Of a stretch of DNA of 64,000 nt, positions 50,846 through 59,783 are shown piece by piece. The stretch comes from a bacterium (GTDB lineage Bacteria > CLD3 > SB21): contig WBUR01000018.1 in NCBI GenBank assembly GCA_008933615.1, positions 1-64,000 on the forward strand. Direction: 5' to 3'. Under the pieces are notes generated by a model. That model was not told the origin of the DNA, searched no databases, and saw only the letters and a list, made by a program, of their open reading frames with translations. The position numbers and the translations under genes are program-made. Within the stretch, counting starts at the first letter, position 1; the number at the start of each line of letters is the position of its first letter.

Positions 50846-51910
50846 TTATTTTTTTTTGTAACTGTGCTTATGCGCCGAGGTAATTTTCTTCCAGCGTATT
50901 TTTTCTGCCCGCGCGGCATTCGCATCCTGACGTAATTCAAGATATCGGATTTCTTTCTGCATCTTTAAATAATTATTGAACCGCGCCTGATCCAGAACGC
51001 CATCGTTCAAAGCCGTTTGAACGGCGCATCCGGGCTCGGTCTGATGCCGGCAATCCCTGAAGCGGCATTCGCGCGCCAAGGATTCGATATCGTCAAAGGC
51101 GCTGCTCAGACTCTCTTCACCGCTCCATAACTGCAACTCACGCATGCCCGGCGTATCGATCAGTAATCCACCGCCGGGTAAGATGAATAGCTCCCGCCGG
51201 CTGGTCGTATGTTTTCCCGTATGCGTGATATGGCGAACTTCCTGAACTTGTTGAATTTCGCTTCCAAGCAGTTTATTGATGATCGTCGATTTTCCTACGC
51301 CTGAAGAACCGAGCAATGCCGCCGTTTTCCCATGGCCGATACTCGAAGGAATCGTATCCATACCTTCGTGCAGCATCGCAGACAACACATGAACCGGAAT
51401 ACCCGGAGCGATAGATTTTACTTCCGTTAATTTTGCATCGACGTCGGAACAAATATCCGCCTTGTTAAGCAAAATAACGGGCTCAGCGCCGCTTTCCCGA
51501 GCCATGATGATATAACGCTCGATCCGCCGTATGTTAAAGTCTTCGTCTAATCCTGAGACGACAAAAGCGATATCAATATTTGCGGCAACGATTTGTTCTT
51601 CCGTTGTCTCGCCGGCAACTTTTCGCGAAAACTTGGTTTGTCGCGGCAAGACGGCATGGATCGATGCGTAGCTGTCATCGGGAATGGCATGAATAACAAC
51701 CCAATCGCCGACGGCCGGAAAATCTTCGCGCCGTTCCGCGTCAAATCTGAATTTGCCTGTCACTTCGCCCGTCAGCTGGCCAATTTCAGTATATATCTCA
51801 TAACGTTCTTTATGTTCAACCAATACCCGCCCAACCGAAAAGTTCTCGGAATGAAACGACTGAAAATGTTTTTCAAAAAAAGAGTTCCACCCTAAGGATT
51901 TTAAATTCAC
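50846..51910 (-). CDS. rsgA: Ribosome-assembly GTPase RsgA
   Basis: A 354-residue circularly permuted GTPase that matures the small ribosomal subunit. An N-terminal OB fold is followed by the permuted order of motifs: NKAD (149-152), P-loop GSSGVGKST (201-209), DTPG (252-255). The C-terminal zinc site is made of Cys282, Cys287, His289 and Cys295. The basic end (SAHKHSYKKK) suits RNA contact. All features are intact. It is followed by its own terminator. Confidence 0.95.
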   Translation of the reverse strand: MNLKSLGWNSFFEKHFQSFHSENFSVGRVLVEHKERYEIYTEIGQLTGEVTGKFRFDAERREDFPAVGDWVVIHAIPDDSYASIHAVLPRQTKFSRKVAGETTEEQIVAANIDIAFVVSGLDEDFNIRRIERYIIMARESGAEPVILLNKADICSDVDAKLTEVKSIAPGIPVHVLSAMLHEGMDTIPSSIGHGKTAALLGSSGVGKSTIINKLLGSEIQQVQEVRHITHTGKHTTSRRELFILPGGGLLIDTPGMRELQLWSGEESLSSAFDDIESLARECRFRDCRHQTEPGCAVQTALNDGVLDQARFNNYLKMQKEIRYLELRQDANAARAEKIRWKKITSAHKHSYKKK

Positions 51911-52013
51911 CGGTGTATCCTCCGCTATAAATTTGTGTGTTTTTCAGTTACGGAAGATGCTGTATTGAATGGATAAAGGACAAGAAAAGCTGGTTTCATT
52001 ACGATGTCCAATT

Positions 52014-52033
52014 GTATGCTGATCTCAGCATAC
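52014..52033. repeat. Palindrome GTATGCTGA-TC-TCAGCATAC
   Basis: A perfect 9-bp inverted repeat with a two-base centre in the gap between rsgA and the cation-exchanger gene, about 104 bp upstream of the rsgA start. It could be a regulator site or a small hairpin; no family can be named. Confidence 0.45.
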
Positions 52034-52199
52034 GCAGTAGGAATGCGTGAAATGAGAATTTGCCTCAAACCCTATTTCGTATCAATTACCCGTAACTGAG
52101 TAAATTATTTGGGTACGGACATTTACGGCAAGCATAGATACTCCTTTGTTGGTTTCGAGTAGGTTACTTAAGCGGGTGAATTAAAGCAATTAATAAATA

Positions 52200-53849
52200 C
52201 TAATTTGTGTACGTGAATAAAAAGTACAGCAAAAGAACATAAATTCCCGTCATCGAGGCCGCGTCCAGATTGTTCACGGATTTTTCCTGTTCGAGGTACT
52301 GATGCAGGGTGTGAAATAACGGGAATAACAGCAACATCAGAAGACAGGTCGTGATATTGATCGGAATAGAATATATTGCATTGCCCGTAACAAGGCCGCT
52401 GATGCCGATAAGAAGAAGGGCAAATGGAAGCAGAAGAAACATGACCTGAGTAAGTCCGCCGAATACATTGCTCAGCGCGATTCCGAGTTCGCCCCGCCTA
52501 TGCGCTTTGTATACGATGATGTATTCGCTGATACCTGCGAAAAGTGCAAGCAGTGCGGCCGTCGGAACAGTTGGTAAACCAATGCTATTGAGAGCGGTCT
52601 CTGCAAAACCTCCGATACTGTCGCCGCCGCAGTACGCTCCGAAGACGCCGAGAAGGAACATTGTGGCAATGCCATTCCAGCTTGTGTCATGTCCAAGATT
52701 TTCAGGATCGGGAGGAAAGGATTCTGCGTCATCTTTACCTTCGCCGTAATAGCGAACCAGCATCAGCACATAATAACCGTAAATAACAAAGAGAATAATT
52801 CCGATCAGGATAAGATCAAATCCTACAAATGTCGTCCGTGACATCTCCACGCGCATAACCAGCATCACAATACCGATGATCAACGTGATCGCGCTGCCGG
52901 CGATAAGCAGTTCGCCTCCGGCCCTCGTGAGTGAGCGGGGCATGGTATAACAACCGTCGTGATCTTTCGGCAGGAAGAAAGAATAAATTGAATAGGCGAG
53001 CGCATTGTTAAAGATCGTTATGATCGTGGTAACATAGGCCGCCAATGGATCGATAAGAATGAGAAATGCAATCACGACAAATTCCGGCAGCGTACTCAGC
53101 ATCGAGCCGACGGTACCTGAAATAAATCCGTCCCATTTATATCTCGCGCCTATTCGCTCGACGCCGATAATGAAACCTTCGCATGAACCCTGCAGAATGA
53201 ACATACCGCAGATCAGTTGAAAAACGGCAAATTCTATTTCATATGCTTTGACTGAAATCACCGGGAAAAGGTCGTTATACAATACCATGGCCCACATGAT
53301 CATACCGATGCCCATGAAGCGCTGCCACATGGTGATACCGCGGTACTGGGCCTCGAGCGCGCGCATGGCTGTCGACAACCAGACATTCTTTTTGGGTAAG
53401 GTGACCGCAATGCCCTTGAGCCGTTGTACCATAAGTTCCTCAAGAGCGCGTTTGAGTTCCGGCGACTCCGCTACGGCAACATCAAATGAATCCTTATTTA
53501 TTTTCCACACGATCATATCGGTTTCAGCGGTAACGGTCGCCGTTCTTTTGTCGCCGGTCAGAAGCGCAATCTCGCCGACTACGCTGCCGGCGCCTACATG
53601 CCATGCGTCAGTGGAATCTGTTCGATGCACGCGCGCCAGCCCCTGTTCGATAAAATACAGCGCGTCGCCCAAATCGCCTTGGCTCATGAGAACGGTTCCG
53701 GCAGCGTACGGTAATTGTTCCACAAACGGTACCAGCGAAAGAATTTCTTCGGCAGGCAGTGCGCGAAGAATTTCAATTCGGCTCAGTCTTTTAAGCACTT
53801 CAGATTTCGGATGTTTTTGCAATGCCTGGGCTGGGTCTGTTTTACTCAT
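52200..53849 (-). CDS. cNMP-binding domain fused to a CaCA-type cation exchanger
   Basis: A 549-residue protein. An N-terminal cyclic-nucleotide-binding barrel (about 20-140; GDLGDALYFIEQG, VGEIALLTGDKRTATV) is joined by a helical linker (LSTAMRALEAQYRGIT) to a membrane domain of about ten helices. Two alpha-repeat-like segments, GTVGSMLSTLPEFVVIA and ALFAGISEYIIVYKAHRRGE, resemble the inverted repeats of the Ca2+/cation antiporter (CaCA) superfamily. The arrangement suggests a second-messenger-gated exchanger. The ATG at 53849 is preferred over the TTG at 53876. This is the second cNMP-linked cation transporter context in the window. Confidence 0.75.
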   Translation of the reverse strand: MSKTDPAQALQKHPKSEVLKRLSRIEILRALPAEEILSLVPFVEQLPYAAGTVLMSQGDLGDALYFIEQGLARVHRTDSTDAWHVGAGSVVGEIALLTGDKRTATVTAETDMIVWKINKDSFDVAVAESPELKRALEELMVQRLKGIAVTLPKKNVWLSTAMRALEAQYRGITMWQRFMGIGMIMWAMVLYNDLFPVISVKAYEIEFAVFQLICGMFILQGSCEGFIIGVERIGARYKWDGFISGTVGSMLSTLPEFVVIAFLILIDPLAAYVTTIITIFNNALAYSIYSFFLPKDHDGCYTMPRSLTRAGGELLIAGSAITLIIGIVMLVMRVEMSRTTFVGFDLILIGIILFVIYGYYVLMLVRYYGEGKDDAESFPPDPENLGHDTSWNGIATMFLLGVFGAYCGGDSIGGFAETALNSIGLPTVPTAALLALFAGISEYIIVYKAHRRGELGIALSNVFGGLTQVMFLLLPFALLLIGISGLVTGNAIYSIPINITTCLLMLLLFPLFHTLHQYLEQEKSVNNLDAASMTGIYVLLLYFLFTYTN

Positions 53850-53894
53850 GTGCGGTTTTGCTTGTTTGATAAACAAAATTCCAACGTTGTAATT

Positions 53895-54290
53895 TTAATT
53901 CAAAAATAAAGCCCGCTCCTCCGGACTGGGCATTCGGCACGATGCCTTCTTTCCGAATATTTTATAGCGGTTATTCGCTACAATGTCATAAAAAAAATCG
54001 CGAAGGAACCTAGGAAGGATGTAGAACACCGTTGTTAACTTCCAGATTCCGCCAATTTTAATCATAATATGCAGAATAGCATCCGATTTATAATACAGGG
54101 CTCCGCAGTCTTTGCATACGATCGTTTCCGGGTTATTCGTTAAAGAGCCGGGCAATTCGCGTAAAGCCGTTTCGCCCTGCAGCGGCGCAAAAAGAAAAAT
54201 TCTGTTTTTATCATGCCGTATAAGAAAATCTACAGCGCGATTGCATAACCCACACACGCCGTCAAAAAAAATGATTGGTTTTTGAGCCAT
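53895..54290 (-). CDS. DCC-family thiol-disulfide oxidoreductase-like protein
   Basis: A 131-residue DUF393 protein. The name-giving DxxCxxC motif is FFDGVCGLCNRAVDFLIRHD (Asp10, Cys13, Cys16). VCKDCGALYYKSDAIL is the second family block. Members are predicted thioredoxin-like oxidoreductases without a shown substrate. It starts 4 bp after the stop of the preceding gene, which implies translational coupling. Confidence 0.88.
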   Translation of the reverse strand: MAQKPIIFFDGVCGLCNRAVDFLIRHDKNRIFLFAPLQGETALRELPGSLTNNPETIVCKDCGALYYKSDAILHIMIKIGGIWKLTTVFYILPRFLRDFFYDIVANNRYKIFGKKASCRMPSPEERALFLN

Positions 54291-54294
54291 ACGC

Positions 54295-54981
54295 CTATTG
54301 TTGGGAATTCAAAAACGTCTTGCCGAATTGGTGTATCAGTTTCGGAAAATGATCCCTAACCATGAGCAGCGACGGCTGCAGAATGTTGCCAACTAAGGTT
54401 TTGTCGTGAACGTCAAACGCCTCTTGGCGCGTTCTTGTCAGCATACGATTAACAGGATAGATAAGATTATTTAGGTCAATATAAGTTTCAAGAAATCGAG
54501 TTACAAGAAATTTATTAATGAGATCATCTAACCCGTCGAGCTTGTGATCAAAATGTTTTTCCAGTATATGAACTATGTCTTTTACCCGAATTGCGCCGAT
54601 TGATTCATAAAATCGCCGCGCAAGATCTGATGATTGTGTCAACAGTAAGTGATCCAATAGTATCTCGACCAGAACATGAGCCAAAAAAAAAGGCCGTATG
54701 TTCAGTTTTTCAGAAATTTCCTTCTTCAGAATATTGCGAGTGCCGTCGTAGGAGTTTTTGAAAAAATCAGAACGATGAAAAAACGTATCCATTTCCAGGT
54801 GGTTGAGAATTCCCTGCCACAGTTCGCTATGGTTCGCATGAATTTGAGATGCATGAAAGCGTAACGTTCGATCGTACACGCTCAGTATATCCGGCAAAAC
54901 GACGCCGAAATGAAATTCAGCCGAAGCGGGGGTATCTACGGGCTGTTGAGTGTTAAAATAGTAATGAGTAAGGTAGTTCAT
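54295..54981 (-). CDS. Hypothetical helical protein, weakly like ACP phosphodiesterase (DUF479)
   Basis: A 228-residue soluble, His-rich helical protein. The start MNYLTHYYF, the segment GVVLPDILSVYDRTLRFHAS and HLEMDTFFHRSDFF have the spacing of His and Asp residues seen in AcpH-type (DUF479) phosphodiesterases. Overall similarity is low. It might be a metal-dependent hydrolase with an HD-like fold. It forms a two-gene unit with the DCC gene. On the other side is the thrS promoter region, divergent. Confidence 0.5.
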   Translation of the reverse strand: MNYLTHYYFNTQQPVDTPASAEFHFGVVLPDILSVYDRTLRFHASQIHANHSELWQGILNHLEMDTFFHRSDFFKNSYDGTRNILKKEISEKLNIRPFFLAHVLVEILLDHLLLTQSSDLARRFYESIGAIRVKDIVHILEKHFDHKLDGLDDLINKFLVTRFLETYIDLNNLIYPVNRMLTRTRQEAFDVHDKTLVGNILQPSLLMVRDHFPKLIHQFGKTFLNSQQ

Positions 54982-55052
54982 TTACTAAAATCCGGGGTTC
55001 TTGCTTAAAGAAGATACATATATGTCGACAGGATAAAAAGGCCATTTTATAT

Positions 55053-55081
55053 TTGACTTTTGATTGCAAATCCTGTATAAT
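55053..55081 (+). promoter_or_regulatory. Sigma-70 promoter of the thrS-infC operon
   Basis: TTGACT, 17 bases, TATAAT: nearly perfect consensus. Transcription would start near 55088 and leave a leader of about 122 nt before the thrS start. Confidence 0.8.
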
Positions 55082-55087
55082 GGCCTC

Positions 55088-55209
55088 GCTTGAACCCACG
55101 TTCGGGCTAAATAAATTAAAATGTTCGCCTTAAGCGGACTACCTTGATTAACCCAAGGCTATCTACTGGTTCTTGGGTCACAAATAATTCAGGTGAAGGA
55201 ATAGAGAGT
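55088..55209 (+). promoter_or_regulatory. Structured thrS leader
   Basis: Two hairpins can be drawn: GTTCGC/GCGGAC (55123-55139, one G:U) and ACCCAAG/CTTGGGT (55151-55178). The second ends about 30 nt ahead of the ribosome-binding site. It has no T-box consensus that I can see. It may support autoregulation by ThrRS or simple folding. Confidence 0.4.
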
Positions 55210-57147
55210 TTGGCACAAATTAATATCACCTTTCCCGACAAATCGGTAAGACAGTTCGACGCAGGTATTACGCCGCAAGGTATCGCTGCGTCCATCAGCC
55301 GCGGCTTAGCGGAAAAGTGCGTTGCCGCGGAGATCAACGGCAAAACGGTTGATCTGAGCTATCCGATCCAGCAGGATGCATCCGTTAAATTATTGACCAC
55401 AGATACGCCCGAAGGCATGCAGATTTTCTGGCATTCTTCGACGCACGTGATGGCGCAGGCAGTAAAACGCCTTTGGCCCAAAGCGAAGCTGGAAGACGGA
55501 CCTCCGACGGAAGCGGGATTTTTCTACGATATTTTATTTCCGGAACCGATCAGTCAGGACGACTTTCCGAAGATCGAAGCGGAAATGGCGAATATCGTGA
55601 AGGAAAAATTTTCAACTTCACGAAAAGAACTTTCACAAACAGAAGCAATTTCATTTTTCAAATCCATCGGTGAAGACTTTAAGATTCCGATTATAGAAAA
55701 TGTTCCTTCAGGCGATACGATCAGCACCTACACGCAGGGCGAGTTTACCGATCTGTGCCGCGGCCCGCATATCCCGAATGTAGGGATGGTCAAAGCATTC
55801 AAGATCATGTCCGTGGCGGGCGCATTTTACAAAGGCGATGAAAATAATATTCAGCTTCAGCGTTTGCGCGCCATTAGTTTCCCGAATAAAAAGCAGTTAG
55901 ATGAATACCTGCACATGCTCGAGGAGGCTAAGAAAAGGGATCATCGCAAACTCGGCCAGGAACTTGAATTATTTTATCTTTCGCCTAAAGTTGGCGGAGG
56001 CTTGCCGCTTTGGCTTCCCAACGGAACCACTTTACGTGAGACGCTGGTTGACTTTCTGAGAGATGAACAAAAAAAACAAGGCTATCTGCCGGTTGTGACG
56101 CCTCATATCGGAAATATTGAATTGTATAAAACCTCCGGACACTATCCGTATTATAAGGATTCACAATTTGCGCCGATCACGATGGGAGACGGCGAACAAT
56201 TTCTTCTCAAGCCGATGAACTGTCCCCATCATATTCAGATTTACGCATCCAAACCGCGGAGTTATCGCGATCTTCCGATTCGTCTGGCGGAATTTGGCAC
56301 CGTGTATCGGTATGAGCAATCGGGTGAATTGAACGGCTTAACCCGCGTACGCGGATTTACCGTGGACGATTCCCACTTATTTGTTCGTCCGGACCAGGTC
56401 AAAGAAGAAATGTGCCGCGTCATATCGCTGATTCAGTATGTGTTTAAAACGCTCGGATTCAAAGACTTCAGAACGCGTCTTTCTTTCCGTGATGATAGTA
56501 ATGAAAAATACGGCGGCGAGATTGCACTTTGGGAGATCGCGCAGAAAGATATTCAGGAAGCGGCGGACGAAATGAAATTAGATTATTTTGTCGGCATTGG
56601 CGAAGCCGCTTTCTACGGCCCTAAAATAGATTTCATGATCAAAGACGTGCTTGGCAGAACCTGGCAATTGGGCACCGTTCAATTGGACTATGTATTGCCT
56701 GAGCGGTTCAAAATAGAATACACCGGAGCGGATGGCCAGAAACATCGTCCCATCATGATTCACCGCGCGCCGTTCGGTTCGCTGGAGCGATTCATCGGAA
56801 TTTTGATCGAACAGTTTGCCGGCAATTTCCCGGTTTGGCTGGCACCCGTGCAGGCCATTCTGCTGCCCATTTCCGACCATCACGCGGCTTATGCGCAAGA
56901 AACGAAAGAAAAACTAATCCTTGCCGGAGTACGAGCCGATATCGACACGCGCAATGAGAAGATCGGTTATAAAATTCGCGAATCGGAATTAAAAAAGATT
57001 CCGTATATTCTTGTGGTCGGCGACAAAGAATTACAAAGCCGGTCGGTATCCGTTCGTCGCCACGGCAAAGGCGACCTGGGCTCGCAGGCAACAGGTGAAT
57101 TTTTGGACAAAATTTCGAATGAAATCAAAAATAAAGTTATGGAATAA
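55210..57147 (+). CDS. thrS: Threonyl-tRNA synthetase
   Basis: A 645-residue class II synthetase. It has a TGS domain (residues 1-60), an editing/SAD domain with HSSTHVMAQAV and DLCRGPHIPN, a catalytic core (about 240-540) with the Zn ligand in MNCPHHIQIY and motif 2 YRYEQSGELNGLTRVRGFT, and an anticodon-binding domain to the end. The start is a TTG at 55210: GAAGGAATAGAGAG precedes it and the TGS domain begins at once. A TTG at 55144 would add 22 odd residues that overlap the leader hairpins. It is first in the translation operon. Confidence 0.95.
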   Translation: MAQINITFPDKSVRQFDAGITPQGIAASISRGLAEKCVAAEINGKTVDLSYPIQQDASVKLLTTDTPEGMQIFWHSSTHVMAQAVKRLWPKAKLEDGPPTEAGFFYDILFPEPISQDDFPKIEAEMANIVKEKFSTSRKELSQTEAISFFKSIGEDFKIPIIENVPSGDTISTYTQGEFTDLCRGPHIPNVGMVKAFKIMSVAGAFYKGDENNIQLQRLRAISFPNKKQLDEYLHMLEEAKKRDHRKLGQELELFYLSPKVGGGLPLWLPNGTTLRETLVDFLRDEQKKQGYLPVVTPHIGNIELYKTSGHYPYYKDSQFAPITMGDGEQFLLKPMNCPHHIQIYASKPRSYRDLPIRLAEFGTVYRYEQSGELNGLTRVRGFTVDDSHLFVRPDQVKEEMCRVISLIQYVFKTLGFKDFRTRLSFRDDSNEKYGGEIALWEIAQKDIQEAADEMKLDYFVGIGEAAFYGPKIDFMIKDVLGRTWQLGTVQLDYVLPERFKIEYTGADGQKHRPIMIHRAPFGSLERFIGILIEQFAGNFPVWLAPVQAILLPISDHHAAYAQETKEKLILAGVRADIDTRNEKIGYKIRESELKKIPYILVVGDKELQSRSVSVRRHGKGDLGSQATGEFLDKISNEIKNKVME

Positions 57148-57177
57148 TAGTGATCATTCTAAAAAAGGAGAACCGCC

Positions 57178-57693
57178 ATCAGTAAAGAAGATAAAATCAG
57201 AATGAACGAACATATCCGTGTGGCGAAAGTCCGCCTTATCGGATCGACGGGTGAACAAATCGGCGTGGTCGACACCGTCGAAGCGCTTCGTAAGGCGCGC
57301 GAAGAAAATCTGGATCTGCTGGAGATTGTGCCCAATGCGGAACCGCCGGTTTGTAAGATCATTGATTACGGCAAGTACCGCTACGAGATCCAGAAACGGG
57401 AAAAAGACGCCCGGAAAAAACATACCCATCAGGGGGAAGTAAAAGAACTTCGGTTTCGCCCGGCAACGGATGACCATGACTACCAGTTTAAAATGAAACA
57501 CGCTTTTAATTTTCTAAAAGACGGCTATAAGGTCAAATTGGTTATCGTCTACAAAGGGCGTGAAATTACGAATAAAGAATTTGGTATCGAGTTAGCCGAG
57601 CGCATGGTAAAGGACCTCGACGAGGTTGGTAAACTGGACGACCAGATGAAATTTGAAGGACGCAATATGGTGATGGTATTTGTTAAGAAATAG
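57178..57693 (+). CDS. infC: Translation initiation factor IF-3 with ATC start codon
   Basis: A 171-residue IF-3. The N-domain has RMNEHIRVAKVRLIGSTGEQ, the linker is Lys-rich (KREKDARKKHTHQ), and the C-domain begins at VKELRFRPATDDHDY. The reading frame continues upstream of the ATG at 57202 to an ATC at 57178 that lies seven bases after AGGAG. Initiation at a non-AUG codon (AUU/AUC) is a known conserved trait of infC and gives autoregulation, because IF-3 rejects such starts. An ATG start would lose the SKEDKIR segment and its ribosome site. The gene follows thrS after 30 bp. Confidence 0.92.
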   Translation: MSKEDKIRMNEHIRVAKVRLIGSTGEQIGVVDTVEALRKAREENLDLLEIVPNAEPPVCKIIDYGKYRYEIQKREKDARKKHTHQGEVKELRFRPATDDHDYQFKMKHAFNFLKDGYKVKLVIVYKGREITNKEFGIELAERMVKDLDEVGKLDDQMKFEGRNMVMVFVKK

Positions 57694-57755
57694 CATCACG
57701 AAGGAAAAACATTCCCTAATCAAAATCGAAATTAAACCAAAAAGGAGAATATACA

Positions 57756-57953
57756 ATGCCAAAAATGAAAACGAACAGCGGCGCAAAAAAACGATTTCAG
57801 TTGACCGGTAAAGGAAAATTGATGCGGAAAAAAGCAACCGCGCGCCATCTTTTAAGCAGTAAATCCAATCGCCGTAAAAGCGATCTGGGCGGAAAACATC
57901 TTGTGGACGATACCGACGTCAACCGCGTGTTGACCATGCTGGGTAAGAAGTAA
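57756..57953 (+). CDS. rpmI: Large-subunit ribosomal protein bL35
   Basis: A 65-residue basic protein with the bL35 pattern MPKMKTNSGAKKRFQLTGKG at the start, RHLLSSKSNRRKSDL in the middle and VLTMLGKK at the end. AGGAG stands seven bases before the ATG. It is the third gene in thrS-infC-rpmI-rplT, the classical order. Confidence 0.97.
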   Translation: MPKMKTNSGAKKRFQLTGKGKLMRKKATARHLLSSKSNRRKSDLGGKHLVDDTDVNRVLTMLGKK

Positions 57954-57992
57954 GCGACTTAAGAAATTATAATCATTTAATAGGAGAAAACC

Positions 57993-58343
57993 ATGCCACG
58001 TTCAACCAATAACCCGGCATCCAAAGCTCGCCGCAAGAAGATATTTAATCAGGCGAAGGGCAATTTTGGTAAAAGAAAGAATGTACTGCGTACCGCCATT
58101 GAAACGGTCGAAAAAGGAATGACCTATGCGACGCGCGATCGCAAGCTGAAAAAGCGTAATTTCCGTTCTCTGTGGATCGTCCGCATCAATGCGGCTGTTC
58201 GTGAACACGGAATGAGCTACTCAAAATTTATCAGCTCTCTGAAGAAACATAACATTGACATCAACCGCAAAGTTTTGGCCGATCTGGCGATGAACGATGC
58301 AGCGGCATTCAACAAACTGATCGAAACGGCAAAACAAGCGTAG
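57993..58343 (+). CDS. rplT: Large-subunit ribosomal protein bL20
   Basis: A 116-residue protein of the usual length. The helical N-terminus ([20 protein letters not shown]) binds 23S rRNA, and [20 protein letters not shown] is the family signature. In several bacteria L20 also represses its own mRNA. A strong terminator follows, so the operon ends here. Confidence 0.97.
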   Translation: MPRSTNNPASKARRKKIFNQAKGNFGKRKNVLRTAIETVEKGMTYATRDRKLKKRNFRSLWIVRINAAVREHGMSYSKFISSLKKHNIDINRKVLADLAMNDAAAFNKLIETAKQA

Positions 58344-58391
58344 GTGATCGGTTGTTGATTTTCTAGTTGAAAACTGCTGATTTTGATACGG

Positions 58392-58431
58392 GCATTTAGC
58401 GATTTCCATGTTGCTAAATGCTCTTTTTTTT
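58392..58431 (+). terminator. Intrinsic terminator after rplT
   Basis: GCATTTAGC pairs with GCTAAATGC (nine perfect pairs), loop of 12 bases, then TC and eight T residues. It separates rplT from pheS. Confidence 0.92.
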
Positions 58432-58475
58432 GTATATTTAGTTCGTTTATTTACGGAGGTTTTTACATATAAGTC

Positions 58476-59486
58476 ATGATTGAATTAGAAAAAATTAAAG
58501 AGCAATTTCTCTCCGAAGTTGACGGAAAGAAGCTCGGCCGGTCGGATTGGGAGAAGATTCATACCAAATATATTGGCCGAAAGGGTTTGATTACGGAGGC
58601 GACGATTCAATTGAAAGACCTTCCGAAAGAACAAAAACCACAGTTCGGGAAAGTATTAAATGAAGTCAAGAGTTTTGTTGAAAAAAAATTAGGAGAAATC
58701 AAGGAGGAACTGCTTAAATCGGAAGATGCGCTTCAGGATCATTTTGATTTTACTCTGCCGGAGCGGAAACAATTTATCGGCCATACTCATCCTCTGACGC
58801 AGATACTGGATGAGATCAAATCCATATTTGACAGCATGGGTTTTACCGTTGCGGACGGACCGGAAGTTGAACTTGACTATTACAATTTTGAAGCGGTGAA
58901 TATTCCGAAAGATCATCCCGCGCGGGATATGCAGGATACTTTTTTTTTCAGCGATAACGTCGTGTTAAGAACGCATACGACGCCCGTGCAGGCGCGCATG
59001 ATGGAAAAACAGAAGCCGCCGATCCGCATTATATGTCCTGGCAGAGTATACCGTAAAGACACGCCGGATGCGACGCATTTGCCTGTGTTTAATCAGGTTG
59101 AAGGGTTGGTGGTCGATGAAAACGTCACGTTCGCTGATCTAAAAGGAACGATTGGCACATTCGTTCATCGAATGTTTGGTAAAGAAATCGGCACGCGTTT
59201 TAGGCCGTCATTTTTTTCATTTACGGAACCCAGCGCTGAGGTTGATATCAGTTGTATTTTCTGTAAGGGTAAAGGTTGCCGTGTATGCAAAAATTCAGGC
59301 TGGATCGAGATCATGGGATCCGGCATGGTCAATCCGAAATTATATGAATATGCAGGATATGAAAAAGGCCGTTACAGCGGGTATGCGTTCGGTATGGGCG
59401 TTGAGCGCATTGCGATGTTAGCTTATGATGTCAACGATCTGCGGCTGTTCCTGGAAAATGATATTCGTTTTTTGCGGCAATTCTAA
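58476..59486 (+). CDS. pheS: Phenylalanyl-tRNA synthetase alpha subunit
   Basis: A 336-residue class II synthetase subunit. An N-terminal coiled coil (about 1-85) is followed by the catalytic domain with HPLTQILDEI, RTHTTPVQARMM, RVYRKDTPDATHLPVFNQVEGL and GMGVERIAML (motif 3). A Cys pair segment ISCIFCKGKGCRVCKNSGW carries four cysteines that may bind zinc, as in many bacterial PheS. GGAGG lies 15 bases before the ATG, and an in-frame stop lies just upstream. No pheT follows within 4.5 kb, so the beta subunit must be encoded elsewhere. Confidence 0.95.
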   Translation: MIELEKIKEQFLSEVDGKKLGRSDWEKIHTKYIGRKGLITEATIQLKDLPKEQKPQFGKVLNEVKSFVEKKLGEIKEELLKSEDALQDHFDFTLPERKQFIGHTHPLTQILDEIKSIFDSMGFTVADGPEVELDYYNFEAVNIPKDHPARDMQDTFFFSDNVVLRTHTTPVQARMMEKQKPPIRIICPGRVYRKDTPDATHLPVFNQVEGLVVDENVTFADLKGTIGTFVHRMFGKEIGTRFRPSFFSFTEPSAEVDISCIFCKGKGCRVCKNSGWIEIMGSGMVNPKLYEYAGYEKGRYSGYAFGMGVERIAMLAYDVNDLRLFLENDIRFLRQF

Positions 59487-59525
59487 AGTGTCGAAAAAAA
59501 CATAAAAGTTAAGAAAGGTTAAATA

Positions 59526-59738
59526 ATGTTTGGTGTATTGAGGTTTTTGCTTTTAGGTATTTTGTTTTATGCCGTATTTAAAGCGGTGCGATTTATTTTT
59601 CAAATGACGAATGCAAATCGGCATCGTCGACAAGGCGGTTTTCAGAATCAAAAACACAGCGATCCCTCGAAAGAGGTTAAGAACGCGTCGTTCAAATCGG
59701 AAGACGTTCAGGATGCGAATTTCAAGGACATAAAATAA
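59526..59738 (+). CDS. Small DUF4834-like membrane protein
   Basis: A 70-residue protein with one N-terminal membrane helix (LRFLLLGILFYAVFKAVRFI) and a polar basic tail with HRRQGGFQNQKHSDP. It resembles DUF4834 small membrane proteins. AAAGG lies eight bases ahead of the ATG. It is placed between pheS and a ridA-type gene, and its function is unknown. Confidence 0.65.
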   Translation: MFGVLRFLLLGILFYAVFKAVRFIFQMTNANRHRRQGGFQNQKHSDPSKEVKNASFKSEDVQDANFKDIK

Positions 59739-59783
59739 TGTCCCATCCGGATATGCACGCAAAATAAACACATAGGAATTATC

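Noticed and set aside
53850-53876. TTG start of the cNMP-exchanger protein at 53876
   Set aside because: The ATG at 53849 is in frame and precedes the domain; the extra nine residues have no support.
55144-55209. Upstream TTG start of thrS at 55144
   Set aside because: It lies in the hairpin-forming leader and adds 22 residues before the TGS domain; the TTG at 55210 has a ribosome site.
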